64,000 nucleotides of DNA, taken from contig CAYFHO010000003.1 in NCBI GenBank assembly GCA_964342825.1, positions 62,001-126,000 on the forward strand. The letters run 5' to 3'. Shown here in pieces: positions 50,738 to 59,887 of the stretch. Position numbers and translations under genes: made by a program. The number at the start of each line of letters is the position of its first letter. Position 1 is the first letter of the stretch. The notes under the pieces were generated by a model, which made no database searches, was not told the DNA's origin, and saw only the letters and a program-made list of their open reading frames with translations. Origin of the DNA: AAA164-E04 sp964342825. GTDB taxonomy: Bacteria > Verrucomicrobiota > Verrucomicrobiia > Limisphaerales > AAA164-E04.

Positions 50738-52744
50738 ATGATGATTCCCATTTCAAAGTTCATGCATCCGATGCTAACTGACCGGGTCAAAGGACTTATT
50801 TGTTCACTGTATCTGATTGTTTCATTTTCCAATGCGCTTGCCGCTGACCGGGTAAAATCTGTTAAATGCAGTCAGGAAAGAGGCTTTTTTGAGGAACCAT
50901 TTCAGCTTCGTTTAAGAACTTCGACACAAGGGGCACAAATACGCTATACCACCAATGGATCCACTCCCACGGAGAACAATGGCCAAATATACAAAGCTCC
51001 TTTGAGTATTCATCAAACTACTGTCCTTCGAGCCAGAGCGTTCAAGGAGGGTATGAAAGCTTCCAAAATTAAAACCCGTACTTTCCTTTTTCCCGAGGAC
51101 ATCATTGATCAATCGCCTGATGGAGTCCCTCCGGCAGGTTTCCCTTATCACTGGGGCCGAAATCGCGTGGACTACGGAATGGATCCACGTATTGTTCATG
51201 ATCCCGATTACATGGGAGAAATCATTCAGGGCCTGAAATCCTTACCCGCATATTCCATTGTAACGGATATGAAACACCTGTTCGATCCGGAGGAGGGTAT
51301 CTATGCCAATGCGCAAAATGATGGGCGGGAATGGGAGCGTCCAGCTTCCGTTGAATTGCTGCATTCCGACGGAAGTGATGGATTTCAAATTGATTGCGGC
51401 ATTCGTATTCGCGGTGGATTCAGTAGAATGCCCAACAATCCGAAACATGCGTTTCGCTTATTCTTCAGAGGGGAATATGGGGCATCCAAATTGAAATATC
51501 CTTTGTTTGGTGAAGACGGAGCCGAGGAATTTGACAATTTGGATTTGAGATGTTCTTCGAATTACTCCTGGCATATGGGTGATCCAAAAGGAGCCATGAT
51601 ACGTGATCAAATTAACCGCGACCTCCAATTGGCCATGGGACAACCCGCGATGCGTGGGGATTTTTGCCACCTGTTTATCAATGGTCATTACTGGGGATTA
51701 TACAATTCATGCGAACGACCCAAAGCTGGATACGGTGCCACTTACTTCGAAGGAAAAAAGGATGAATTTGATGCTGTCAAAGTCAGCAAAGACGAGGGAG
51801 GCATCATGGCCACCGATGGCAATCTGGATGCCTGGAGGAGAGTGTATGAAATCGCAAGGTCTGGGTTATCAGATAATGCAGCCTACTTTAAGTTACAGGG
51901 ACGCCATGCCGACGGAAGTCTCGATCCAGCAGGTGAAGTTTTGATCGATGTGGAAAATGTCATCGATTACGCAATGATCATTTTTTATGGAGGAAATCTG
52001 GATGCAGCCATCACATGGTTTGGCGGGGATCGATGGCATAACAACTGGCATGGCATCCGTAACCGAAACGGGAATCAGGGTTTCAAGTTTTTCATCTGGG
52101 ATGCAGAGCATACTTTCCTGGTGGACAGTATGAACGAAGGACTTCATGAAGACCGAACAGGACCGTTTCCAGCAGGTCAAGAGTTTGAATCGAGCAATCC
52201 CCAATGGCTCTGGCAGCAATGTTTGGACAATGCTGAGTTTCGCATGCGTGCTGCAGACCGAATACATGAATTGTATTACGGAAACGGTCTTCTAACACCG
52301 GAAGCAGTCAAAGCCATTGTCACCAAACGCATGCTTGAAATTGAATCAGCTGTGATTTGCGAATCGGCAAGATGGGGTGACTCTGCCAGAAAAGAAAAGC
52401 CTCTCACCAGAAATGATCATTGGCGAAGGGAAATGGATCGTATTCTCAATACCTACATCCCTCAACGCAGCGACATCGTCCTCGCACAACTTTTCCGCCA
52501 AGGCATCCTACCCGATTTTGAACCTGCGATCATAACGAAACGTGGAGGAATGATGACCATGACTGCCGAAAAAGGGACCATTTATTACACAATGGATGGA
52601 ACAGATCCACGCATGATCGGGGGTAGCATTTCTCCAAAAGCAGAAATTTATAAAGAACCCCTCAAAATCAGCCCAGATACTCAAATCAAATCCAGAGTTC
52701 GCTATCGCAACGAATGGAGTGTACTGGGTCAGTTCACAAATTGA
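50738..52744 (+). CDS. CotH-kinase family protein with chitobiase-like domains
   Basis: 668-residue exported protein. A signal peptide (LICSLYLIVSFSNALA) precedes an N-terminal chitobiase/beta-hexosaminidase C-terminal-like domain (IRYTTNGSTPTENNGQIY, then VLRARAFKEGMKASK). The CotH domain follows, with DCGIRIRGGFSRMPNNPKHA, FRLFFRGEYG and HYWGLYNSCERPKAGYGATY. A second chitobiase-like repeat (TIYYTMDGTDPRMIGGSISP) closes the protein. CotH proteins of spores and fungi phosphorylate or bind surface proteins; in PVC bacteria they are thought to be cell-envelope proteins. Its stop TGA abuts the stop of the convergent double sulfatase, the two forming the palindrome TGATCA. Function here unknown. 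Confidence 0.85.
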   Translation: MMIPISKFMHPMLTDRVKGLICSLYLIVSFSNALAADRVKSVKCSQERGFFEEPFQLRLRTSTQGAQIRYTTNGSTPTENNGQIYKAPLSIHQTTVLRARAFKEGMKASKIKTRTFLFPEDIIDQSPDGVPPAGFPYHWGRNRVDYGMDPRIVHDPDYMGEIIQGLKSLPAYSIVTDMKHLFDPEEGIYANAQNDGREWERPASVELLHSDGSDGFQIDCGIRIRGGFSRMPNNPKHAFRLFFRGEYGASKLKYPLFGEDGAEEFDNLDLRCSSNYSWHMGDPKGAMIRDQINRDLQLAMGQPAMRGDFCHLFINGHYWGLYNSCERPKAGYGATYFEGKKDEFDAVKVSKDEGGIMATDGNLDAWRRVYEIARSGLSDNAAYFKLQGRHADGSLDPAGEVLIDVENVIDYAMIIFYGGNLDAAITWFGGDRWHNNWHGIRNRNGNQGFKFFIWDAEHTFLVDSMNEGLHEDRTGPFPAGQEFESSNPQWLWQQCLDNAEFRMRAADRIHELYYGNGLLTPEAVKAIVTKRMLEIESAVICESARWGDSARKEKPLTRNDHWRREMDRILNTYIPQRSDIVLAQLFRQGILPDFEPAIITKRGGMMTMTAEKGTIYYTMDGTDPRMIGGSISPKAEIYKEPLKISPDTQIKSRVRYRNEWSVLGQFTN

Positions 52745-55525
52745 TCAGTCAAAAGACTGTCCCAGTGAGCTTTCCCAGGATTGGAAAGCTTCGAGCATGT
52801 GCTTGACCTGATCCTTACGGATGGAAGCCACATCTCGGCTTTCTCTGAAATCATGGTATAGGTTGAATAATTGGTGGGAGCCATCGCCCGGGGCAACAAG
52901 TTTCCAAGGGCCCGATCTGACTGCGAATTCCTTACCGTCACGCCAAAATAAGGTACGATGCGGTAAAGGTTCACGTCGAAGTAAATGATGGGTGATATCA
53001 ATGCCGTCAAGCCGGGAAACTCGATGATAAGGTTTACCTGTTGCCAGCCGCATGATGGTGGGAAACAAGTCAAAGCCCATGACTGTTTCTTCACTGACAC
53101 CGGGTTGGATCCGACCGGGCCAACGTATCATGGCTGGAACTCGATGCCCCCCTTCCCAAAGCGTTCCTTTTTGACCTCGCAAAGCACCGTTGCTTGAAAT
53201 GTTTTGGTGCGTCGTACCGTAATCAATATAACCGCCGTTATCGGAAAGGAAGATAACCAGAGTGCGCTCATCCAAATCCATTCGCTTCAAAGCCTCCATC
53301 ACTCTTCCTACATTGGTATCCAAGGATTCCACCATGGCTTTGACGTAAGGTGCAATGTTGCTGCGGTCATTAATGATCCCCCACTTATCCTCCCAGTAAT
53401 CAACTCCTTTTTGACGATGAGGAGGATCGTGCGGGCCCTGCCAGGGAAAGTGGATCGCCAGGTGAGGCAGGTAAACAAAGAAGGGATCTTCCTGATGCGA
53501 TTCCATAAATTGTATGGCATGTTGAGTCAGAAGATCCGCCGTGTATCCGGTTTCTTCCTGCTTTGATTCCTGATGCCACCAATCCGGACGCCCCGTTCGA
53601 TCAATGTGTGAGTGATGATCTCCGTCCCCTGAAGTCAATCCAACAAAGGTATCGAATCCCTGATGTGTGGGGAGGAAGGGAGGTTGGTACCCAAGGTGCC
53701 ATTTGCCAAACATGCCTGTCGAATAACCCGCTTCTTTCAACGTTTCAGCCATAGTGTGGGCTTCGAGAGGAAGGCCGGTGTGATAATCAGATTTACCGGA
53801 AAGCGGCCCTTCAAATTTGACACCAAAGCGCTGTTGATATTGCCCGGTTAATAAAGCGGCACGTGTGGGTGTGCACATGGAACCGTTGGTGTGAAAATCA
53901 GTGAAACGTAAACCTTCCTTTGCCATGCGATCTAAATGAGGGGTTTTATTCTGCTTACTTCCGTAGCAACCCAAATCGCCGTATCCAAGGTCGTCAGCAA
54001 GTATCAACACAATGTTGGGTCTTTTGTGAGTTTGAATGGAATCCGATTGATCCTTGACTCGAACTTTAAGAGGATATGTTGCAGCCAATTCATTGCTCAT
54101 TTGTTTTATTAAAGCTGAGTGCTTTGGTTCTCCTGAAACATTACGATTTTCATTAGGATCTGATCGGTGATCATAAAGTTCGCGGGCAAGAATCTTTGCG
54201 GTGTCAAAGGATCGCCATTCCGTGTAACGCCAACGTTCTGTTCGCATGGAATACCCCATCGCACGAGGTTGGGTTCCAGAAGGTGGATAAGCGGGCCGAG
54301 GATGCTGGGTAAAGGCGGCCGGTTTGACAGAAGCATTTTCATTTTTCAACACAGGAGTCAGAGTCGTTCCCTCCAAGACATGATCCGGTGCGGGTATATC
54401 ACAAAGATCAATCAAGGTGGGATATAGATCAATGAGTTCCACCAGCGCCTTGGAGGATTGTTCACCACGACGAAAACCGGGAGCGGAAATCAACATGGGA
54501 ACCCGAGCATCCAATTCAAAGTTGGAGGTCTTGGCCCAGAGTCCATGTTCACTTAAATGAAATCCGTGATCAGACCAGAAAACAATCACCGTATTCTTTC
54601 TTAAATCCAGCCGATCAAGTTCGTCCAATACCTTGCCAATCTGGGCATCGACATAACTGATCGCTGCATAATATCCATGTCGCAAAGCTTTGACCTGATC
54701 CAGAGACAAGCCTTCGGGAAAACCACGCATCATTTCACGGCTGTCATGCAATGCCAAGGTGGGCACATTCGCAGGTGGTTGACGGTCTTTGGGCAAGTCA
54801 ATGGCATCCCGATCATACAGGTCCCAATACTTTTTAGGTGCATTAAAGGGAAGATGAGGTTTCCAAAATCCAACGGCCAGAAAGAAGGAGTCATCCTTGA
54901 GTCTCCTCAAGGCCTTCACTGCTTCCGCTGCGATTCGCCCATCGAAGTAGGCTTTATCCGGCACATCGCGCATTTCGGAGCGAGCCAGGTTCGATAGATC
55001 AGGAGGTAAATCTCCGTCAACGAAAACCGTATCGGAACCATGCGCTGCATAGTGCATACGTGCCGGAACACTCCAGGAAAGAGGATCACCTTTGAAATTG
55101 TCCTGCCTCCAGTTATGAAAAATTTTTCCAATTCCTTCAGTGTGATAGCCATTTTGTTTGAAGAGCTGGGGCAGAGTCATGAGGTCTGGAAAACGCTCGC
55201 GGAAGTGTGTGGGGAGGTCGGTGATACCCAAAGTCTCCGGTCGTAATCCAGTCAACAATGAAGCACGGGAAGGATTGCAAACAGCCTGCTGACAATAGGC
55301 CCTCTCAAACCGCATCGATGTCTCAGCCAGTCGATCCAAATGAGGTGAGCGAACCAGGGGATGACCATAACATCCCAGATCAGTCCGCATATCATCGACA
55401 GCAATAAACAGGACATTTGGACGATCTGCTGAAAATGCCGAATAGGCCAATACAAACCCATTCAACAAAAATCCCGCAAACACTTTAATGCAGGTAGAAA
55501 GCCTGTCTGGAAAAATGTTCATCAT
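52745..55525 (-). CDS. Fusion of two sulfatases in one exported polypeptide
   Basis: 926 residues containing two complete sulfatase modules behind one N-terminal signal peptide (CIKVFAGFLLNGFVLAYSAF). Module 1 (about 35-480) resembles iduronate-2-sulfatase: NVLFIAVDDMRTDLGCYGHP and the formylglycine site CNPSRASLLTG (Cys83). Module 2 (about 502-926) is arylsulfatase A-like: NIVLILADDLGYGDLGCYGS and CTPTRAALLTG (Cys551), with FLSDNGGYIDYG later. Both active-site cysteines and metal-binding Asp pairs are present, so two different sulfate esters may be removed from one substrate. No frameshift is needed to join them. The joining linker is about 20 residues. Confidence 0.9.
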   Translation of the reverse strand: MMNIFPDRLSTCIKVFAGFLLNGFVLAYSAFSADRPNVLFIAVDDMRTDLGCYGHPLVRSPHLDRLAETSMRFERAYCQQAVCNPSRASLLTGLRPETLGITDLPTHFRERFPDLMTLPQLFKQNGYHTEGIGKIFHNWRQDNFKGDPLSWSVPARMHYAAHGSDTVFVDGDLPPDLSNLARSEMRDVPDKAYFDGRIAAEAVKALRRLKDDSFFLAVGFWKPHLPFNAPKKYWDLYDRDAIDLPKDRQPPANVPTLALHDSREMMRGFPEGLSLDQVKALRHGYYAAISYVDAQIGKVLDELDRLDLRKNTVIVFWSDHGFHLSEHGLWAKTSNFELDARVPMLISAPGFRRGEQSSKALVELIDLYPTLIDLCDIPAPDHVLEGTTLTPVLKNENASVKPAAFTQHPRPAYPPSGTQPRAMGYSMRTERWRYTEWRSFDTAKILARELYDHRSDPNENRNVSGEPKHSALIKQMSNELAATYPLKVRVKDQSDSIQTHKRPNIVLILADDLGYGDLGCYGSKQNKTPHLDRMAKEGLRFTDFHTNGSMCTPTRAALLTGQYQQRFGVKFEGPLSGKSDYHTGLPLEAHTMAETLKEAGYSTGMFGKWHLGYQPPFLPTHQGFDTFVGLTSGDGDHHSHIDRTGRPDWWHQESKQEETGYTADLLTQHAIQFMESHQEDPFFVYLPHLAIHFPWQGPHDPPHRQKGVDYWEDKWGIINDRSNIAPYVKAMVESLDTNVGRVMEALKRMDLDERTLVIFLSDNGGYIDYGTTHQNISSNGALRGQKGTLWEGGHRVPAMIRWPGRIQPGVSEETVMGFDLFPTIMRLATGKPYHRVSRLDGIDITHHLLRREPLPHRTLFWRDGKEFAVRSGPWKLVAPGDGSHQLFNLYHDFRESRDVASIRKDQVKHMLEAFQSWESSLGQSFD

Positions 55526-55631
55526 GGATAAGGCATAGCCTCCATGAACACTTTTCGCAATGACAATGAACTAATGTCGGCCTCGCTCCTTAATGACCAT
55601 CATCCATTTAATTGCTTATCTGAATCCGATT

Positions 55632-58600
55632 TTAATCCCGCTCTGCCTTTTCCGTTTCTTCTGCCTTCTCTTCGGAAATCTGCTGCTTCCATGCTTCTAT
55701 GCGAGGTGTTTTGCGATCAACTTCCTGGATAAGCTTTCTGACATCTTCAGGACTCCTGGTCACCACGGGGCGAAGGAAGACCATCAGTTCGACATCACGT
55801 TCGACTTTGTCCCTCTTCTTGAAGGCATAGCCGAGGATGGGAATATCTCCGAGTAAAGGTACCTTGCGAACAATGTCGGAAGTTTCCTGTTGGATGATTC
55901 CTCCCAGCACCAGGGTTTCACCACTTTTAACAACCATATCTGTTTTGAAACTCCGAGTGTCGAGGATGGCTCCACCAAACAAGGTTTCCCCATTCCTTAT
56001 GTTCGAAGATTCCACACGTATCTTCAAGGCCACTTCTTCTGAGTTGTTAATGTGAGGTGTGACTTCAAGGATGATTCCCACATCACGATATTGAAAACTA
56101 TCGTTACGTCCCCCTTCCCTGGTATTCAATGATCCGGAAATAAACGGCACCTGAGCCCCCACAAACAACTTGCCGAGTTCATTGTCCGCAACATTGATTT
56201 GTGGTTCTGCCATCACGTTGGCGTCTGTGTTTCTTCGCAGGAACTGAACTAAAATGTCCAGATTAAGAGATGAATCAAGAACACCTGTTTTAAGTGCGTT
56301 TGCCGCTGTGGAACCCGAAAACACTTTCGTAAACGAGGTCAAGCCACCGGCCTGAAAAGAACCATCCAAATCATCGGCATCGAACACCTGTGCTCCATCA
56401 GGAGACCAACGGGTGCCCAGTTTGTCCCTGAAGTCACTGGAAACTTCGACAATTTTGGCTTCGATCAATACTTGGGCCGTCGGGGTATCCAGTTCATTAA
56501 CCAACTTCAAAACCTGGGGTAAGAAATGAACGTTGGAAGTGATCAAAAGGGAATTCGTTCTCGCATCAGGTACCACCCGCACTCGACCAATCAAGTCACT
56601 CACAGGACGAGAAACATTTTGAGCACCAAAGCCCCGCGGATTATCCTGCTGCCCTCCCAACCATGGAAAATAGGCATCCTCTGCCTGCTCCCTCTCCAGT
56701 TCAAAGTTGTTCTGATTCGGGTTGCCGTTGTTGTTGTTATTGTTGTTGTTATTTTGAGGTTGATTCTGGCGATTCTGATTCCGCTGCATTGCGGGAGAGC
56801 CTCCTTTGGCGAAGAGAATGTTCACGTTATTTGCCAGTTTAATAGAATTGGCAAAGTTCAATGGCACTCGCAAAGTCGTTTCACCCGCACTCGATGGAAC
56901 ATCCAGTTGTTTCAAAACATTCTCGACTACTGCCATGTTCTCCAGTGAATTCGAGGTCACAATGATGGAATTCGAATACGGTTCGCTGGTGATTTTTAAT
57001 TTACCCAGGAGTCTTCCTGTATTGTTGTTGCCGGAGGAAGAGCCTGAGTTGTACCCGTAATAAAAAATATCAAAGTAATCCCTGGAGTTTTGTTCCTTAA
57101 TGAACAGCTCATTGAGAACCTCCTCAATATCCACGGCACTGACATACTTCAACTGAAAGATGCGGGGCACAAGGCTGTCATCGGTGATGGGTTCATCGAG
57201 TGATGCGATCATTTCTTCGATGCTTGGAATGGAGGCCGGAGGGGCCTGAACAATGACGGTGTTTCGTCGCAAGTCAGCCACAAAGCTGGGTTTTTTGGCC
57301 GAACTACTGGAAGAGCGACTGTAATTGTAAACATAGGTATATCGAGAAGAACTTCCCGATCCGCCCGAGTAAAGTTCCTTGAGCTGTTCGGCCACGTCGG
57401 TGGCATCCGCATTGTCCAGAGGGAACGCCTTGATGACCGTTTCCTGGGCATCTTCATTATCCAGATGTTCCAGCAGTTCTAACATCGCCTTGTAGTTGGA
57501 TTCACTGGAAAGAACGATCAGGGAGTTGGATCGGCTGTTTGCCGTCACCTCGATAGTTTCCTTGAGAGAAGTTCCACTAAGCTTTTCGTAAAGTGGTGCA
57601 ATCTCACGCATCAATTCTTCACTATCGACATGCTGCAATGGAATCACCCGCACCGAAACATCCGTTGGCTTTTCCGAATCAAGGATTTCAACCAATCGCT
57701 TGATCTCAGCAGCTCGGGCTTTGGGTGTGGAAATGATCAATCGGTTGGTGGCGGTATCGGCCCATAGACGAACCCCGCTGGCTCCCCCTCCCTCAGATGG
57801 CCTGGACGGTGGTGGACCCCGACGCGATGAAGAGGATCGGCTGGGTTGCGAGCTGACACCGTCCAAAATTCCGGCCAGTAACCCGGAAAGTTCTTCTGCC
57901 TCTGCATATTTGAGTTCGAAAATTTCAATGATGGAATCAGATAGAGCCACAACATCCAATTCCATGATCAAATCACTGAGCAATCGAATATTCTCCGCAA
58001 AATCAGTTGCAATAATTTTGTTAGCGTTGTCATCGGTCTCCATCGTCCCAGTCTTGGACAGGATATTTTTAACCTTTTCCTTGAGTTCTGCAGCCTTGAT
58101 GTAATCCAACTGAAACACCTTCACCACCGGTTGTCGGCTGTCATGGCTTTTGGTGTCATCCGAATCAATCAAGGTAGGGCTGATCTTGGGTTGTTGACCT
58201 TCGGGAAGCAGAAATATGGACTGGGAAGATTCGATGGCATTAAAACCTTCGAGAGCCAAGGCCTGATAAACAAGTTCGATGGCCGCACGTTTGTCCATTT
58301 TAAGCGTACTGATGATGGTCAACTTGCAGTTGACCTTGGGATGTTTCACGATGCTTTTACCGGTGGATTCAGCAAGCCATTGACTAATGATATCAATGTT
58401 TGCCTGTTTAAAACTCAAGAGTACCCCATCCTCTTTTGGATCCTCCTTGGAATTCTCAGATCCTTCTTCATTGTTGCTGATGCGTGCATTTGAACTATTG
58501 CCAGCTTGATTCCCAGACTGCGAGGGCGGGGTTTGCTGGGCGATTTCTGAATTAGGCTCGCTGCTTTCCCGCGCCCCATTGGGATTTTCTGAACTGCCCT

Positions 58601-58802
58601 CAGTTTCCGCCGTCTGAGACTCGGTATTTTGAGGAGTGTTTGGGGTCGGTTCATTCTGTGCATTTTCAGACTGCGCACCTTCCGAAACATTTTGAGCCTC
58701 CAATGCATCGGACGAAGGTCTCGTCATGGCAAAGACAAGAAGGATCAGTAACACAATCCCGGCGAGACCGGCTTTCATTTGATTGGATGTGGGAGTTTTC
58801 AT
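55632..58802 (-). CDS. gspD: Type II secretion outer-membrane secretin
   Basis: About 1056 residues, larger than most GspD. It has an N-terminal membrane segment (AGLAGIVLLILLVFAM), a Glu/Ser/Asn-rich linker, then N0 and repeated N1-type domains with typical SxNxLIV(T/S)S stretches (TNRLIISTP, SNSLIVLSSES, NTVIVQAPPAS, SNSIIVTSNS, TNSLLITSN). The secretin channel domain ends LGGIIQQETSDIVRKVPLLG and DVELMVFLRPVVTRSPEDV. An Asn/Gln-rich low-complexity insert lies near 56700-56790. ATG 58802 is used; a TTG at 58814 overlaps the upstream stop. Last gene of the operon. Confidence 0.93.
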   Translation of the reverse strand: MKTPTSNQMKAGLAGIVLLILLVFAMTRPSSDALEAQNVSEGAQSENAQNEPTPNTPQNTESQTAETEGSSENPNGARESSEPNSEIAQQTPPSQSGNQAGNSSNARISNNEEGSENSKEDPKEDGVLLSFKQANIDIISQWLAESTGKSIVKHPKVNCKLTIISTLKMDKRAAIELVYQALALEGFNAIESSQSIFLLPEGQQPKISPTLIDSDDTKSHDSRQPVVKVFQLDYIKAAELKEKVKNILSKTGTMETDDNANKIIATDFAENIRLLSDLIMELDVVALSDSIIEIFELKYAEAEELSGLLAGILDGVSSQPSRSSSSRRGPPPSRPSEGGGASGVRLWADTATNRLIISTPKARAAEIKRLVEILDSEKPTDVSVRVIPLQHVDSEELMREIAPLYEKLSGTSLKETIEVTANSRSNSLIVLSSESNYKAMLELLEHLDNEDAQETVIKAFPLDNADATDVAEQLKELYSGGSGSSSRYTYVYNYSRSSSSSAKKPSFVADLRRNTVIVQAPPASIPSIEEMIASLDEPITDDSLVPRIFQLKYVSAVDIEEVLNELFIKEQNSRDYFDIFYYGYNSGSSSGNNNTGRLLGKLKITSEPYSNSIIVTSNSLENMAVVENVLKQLDVPSSAGETTLRVPLNFANSIKLANNVNILFAKGGSPAMQRNQNRQNQPQNNNNNNNNNGNPNQNNFELEREQAEDAYFPWLGGQQDNPRGFGAQNVSRPVSDLIGRVRVVPDARTNSLLITSNVHFLPQVLKLVNELDTPTAQVLIEAKIVEVSSDFRDKLGTRWSPDGAQVFDADDLDGSFQAGGLTSFTKVFSGSTAANALKTGVLDSSLNLDILVQFLRRNTDANVMAEPQINVADNELGKLFVGAQVPFISGSLNTREGGRNDSFQYRDVGIILEVTPHINNSEEVALKIRVESSNIRNGETLFGGAILDTRSFKTDMVVKSGETLVLGGIIQQETSDIVRKVPLLGDIPILGYAFKKRDKVERDVELMVFLRPVVTRSPEDVRKLIQEVDRKTPRIEAWKQQISEEKAEETEKAERD

Positions 58803-58810
58803 AAAACAAT

Positions 58811-59314
58811 TCAATGGGATGCATCAGGCATCAGGGATGTGCTCCCTATGCCTGAAAAAATAGATAATTCACTAGTGTTGCCTTCGTGCTCAACGAGGAC
58901 ACGGTTGGCTCCGACACGGAGTACTTTGACGCCTCGCAATGTTTCCCCCTGCTTGACCTTTCCTGTTTGGCCATCCGGTGTCTGGAGAATGGCATAAGGA
59001 TCGGCAATACCAATCAATGCCATGGGCGGCGGCTTGGGGGTCCTTCCGAAGATCCCGCTTTTTTCGAGCTTCTCCGAACGTTGGGTGATTTCTGGAGGCA
59101 AGGAGTCCTGCTTTGACTTGGGTTTTCCGCGTTCTGAATTCTGGTTACTTTTTTGCGACGTGGATGAATGTTCACCAGTTGAGGTGACTAGTTTGATCGG
59201 CTGAACATCATCCAGAGGCAATTTTCGAAACATCATTTGAACCAAAGGCATCAACGCGAGGATGCAGAGCACAATGGCGAGTGATTTATAAACCAAAGTT
59301 AAACGTTCAAGCAC
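58811..59314 (-). CDS. gspC: GspC-like inner-membrane type II secretion protein
   Basis: 167 residues by the chosen start. One N-terminal membrane helix (LVYKSLAIVLCILALMP) is followed by a Ser/Lys/Glu-rich linker, then a C-terminal homology region (GIFGRTPKPPPMALIGIADP, VLRVGANRVLVEHEGNTSEL), as in GspC or PulP. The open frame extends to 59422, but the GTG at 59314 has GGAGG five bases upstream and is decisive; it overlaps the preceding gene by eight bases. It would connect GspD to the inner-membrane platform. Confidence 0.75.
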   Translation of the reverse strand: MLERLTLVYKSLAIVLCILALMPLVQMMFRKLPLDDVQPIKLVTSTGEHSSTSQKSNQNSERGKPKSKQDSLPPEITQRSEKLEKSGIFGRTPKPPPMALIGIADPYAILQTPDGQTGKVKQGETLRGVKVLRVGANRVLVEHEGNTSELSIFSGIGSTSLMPDASH

Positions 59315-59870
59315 GACGACCTCCTTCCTTTTTCCACAACTGATAATCAAGAATAATGACGTCGGCAGACCATTGCAGTTGCCCCGGTTTACGTTTGTCA
59401 GATCGAATGTTGAATGAATCAATCAACAGAGGGTAGCCGGTTGATTGAAAACGGTGCAGCAAGGGCATCAGCGATTTCATGGGGCCTTCACCTTCCATCT
59501 GCAGTGTGGCGGCAACTCCCTTTCCTCCACTGCCGGGAACCTCACGGATCTGCCCCATCTTGTATCCGGATTTCTTGACCAGATCCTGGATCGAGCGTCC
59601 GACATTTCCAACGAGATTGCTGTGATTGATTTCATGAACCTCCAATTGAAAGCGATCCCTCAGCTTTTCAATTTTCATGACCTTGGTTTCATATGAGCGA
59701 AAAAGCTCCCCCATTTGTTGGGCTTCATCCAGCTTCTTGAAATAAGCCTGACGGTCCCCTTCGATCAGTCCCAACAAAGAACTTCCGTAGAACAAACTTA
59801 AATAAACAACAATGATCACAGCACCGCCGATCAGTGTGCGTTTGTCTTTTTCTGACATTGAATCAAGCAT
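59307..59870 (-). CDS. gspM: GspM/PilO-like inner-membrane protein
   Basis: 187 residues with one membrane helix near the start (GGAVIIVVYLSLFYGSSLLG), a coiled region (YFKKLDEAQQMGELFRSYET) and a ferredoxin-like C-terminal part ending QLWKKEGGRRA. Position between GspL and GspC and this topology fit GspM or PilO. Sequence similarity in this group is low, so the name rests mainly on context and shape. Ribosome site AGGAG precedes the ATG by 11 bases. Confidence 0.7.
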   Translation of the reverse strand: MLDSMSEKDKRTLIGGAVIIVVYLSLFYGSSLLGLIEGDRQAYFKKLDEAQQMGELFRSYETKVMKIEKLRDRFQLEVHEINHSNLVGNVGRSIQDLVKKSGYKMGQIREVPGSGGKGVAATLQMEGEGPMKSLMPLLHRFQSTGYPLLIDSFNIRSDKRKPGQLQWSADVIILDYQLWKKEGGRRA

Positions 59871-59887
59871 ATCAACCTACTCTCCTG

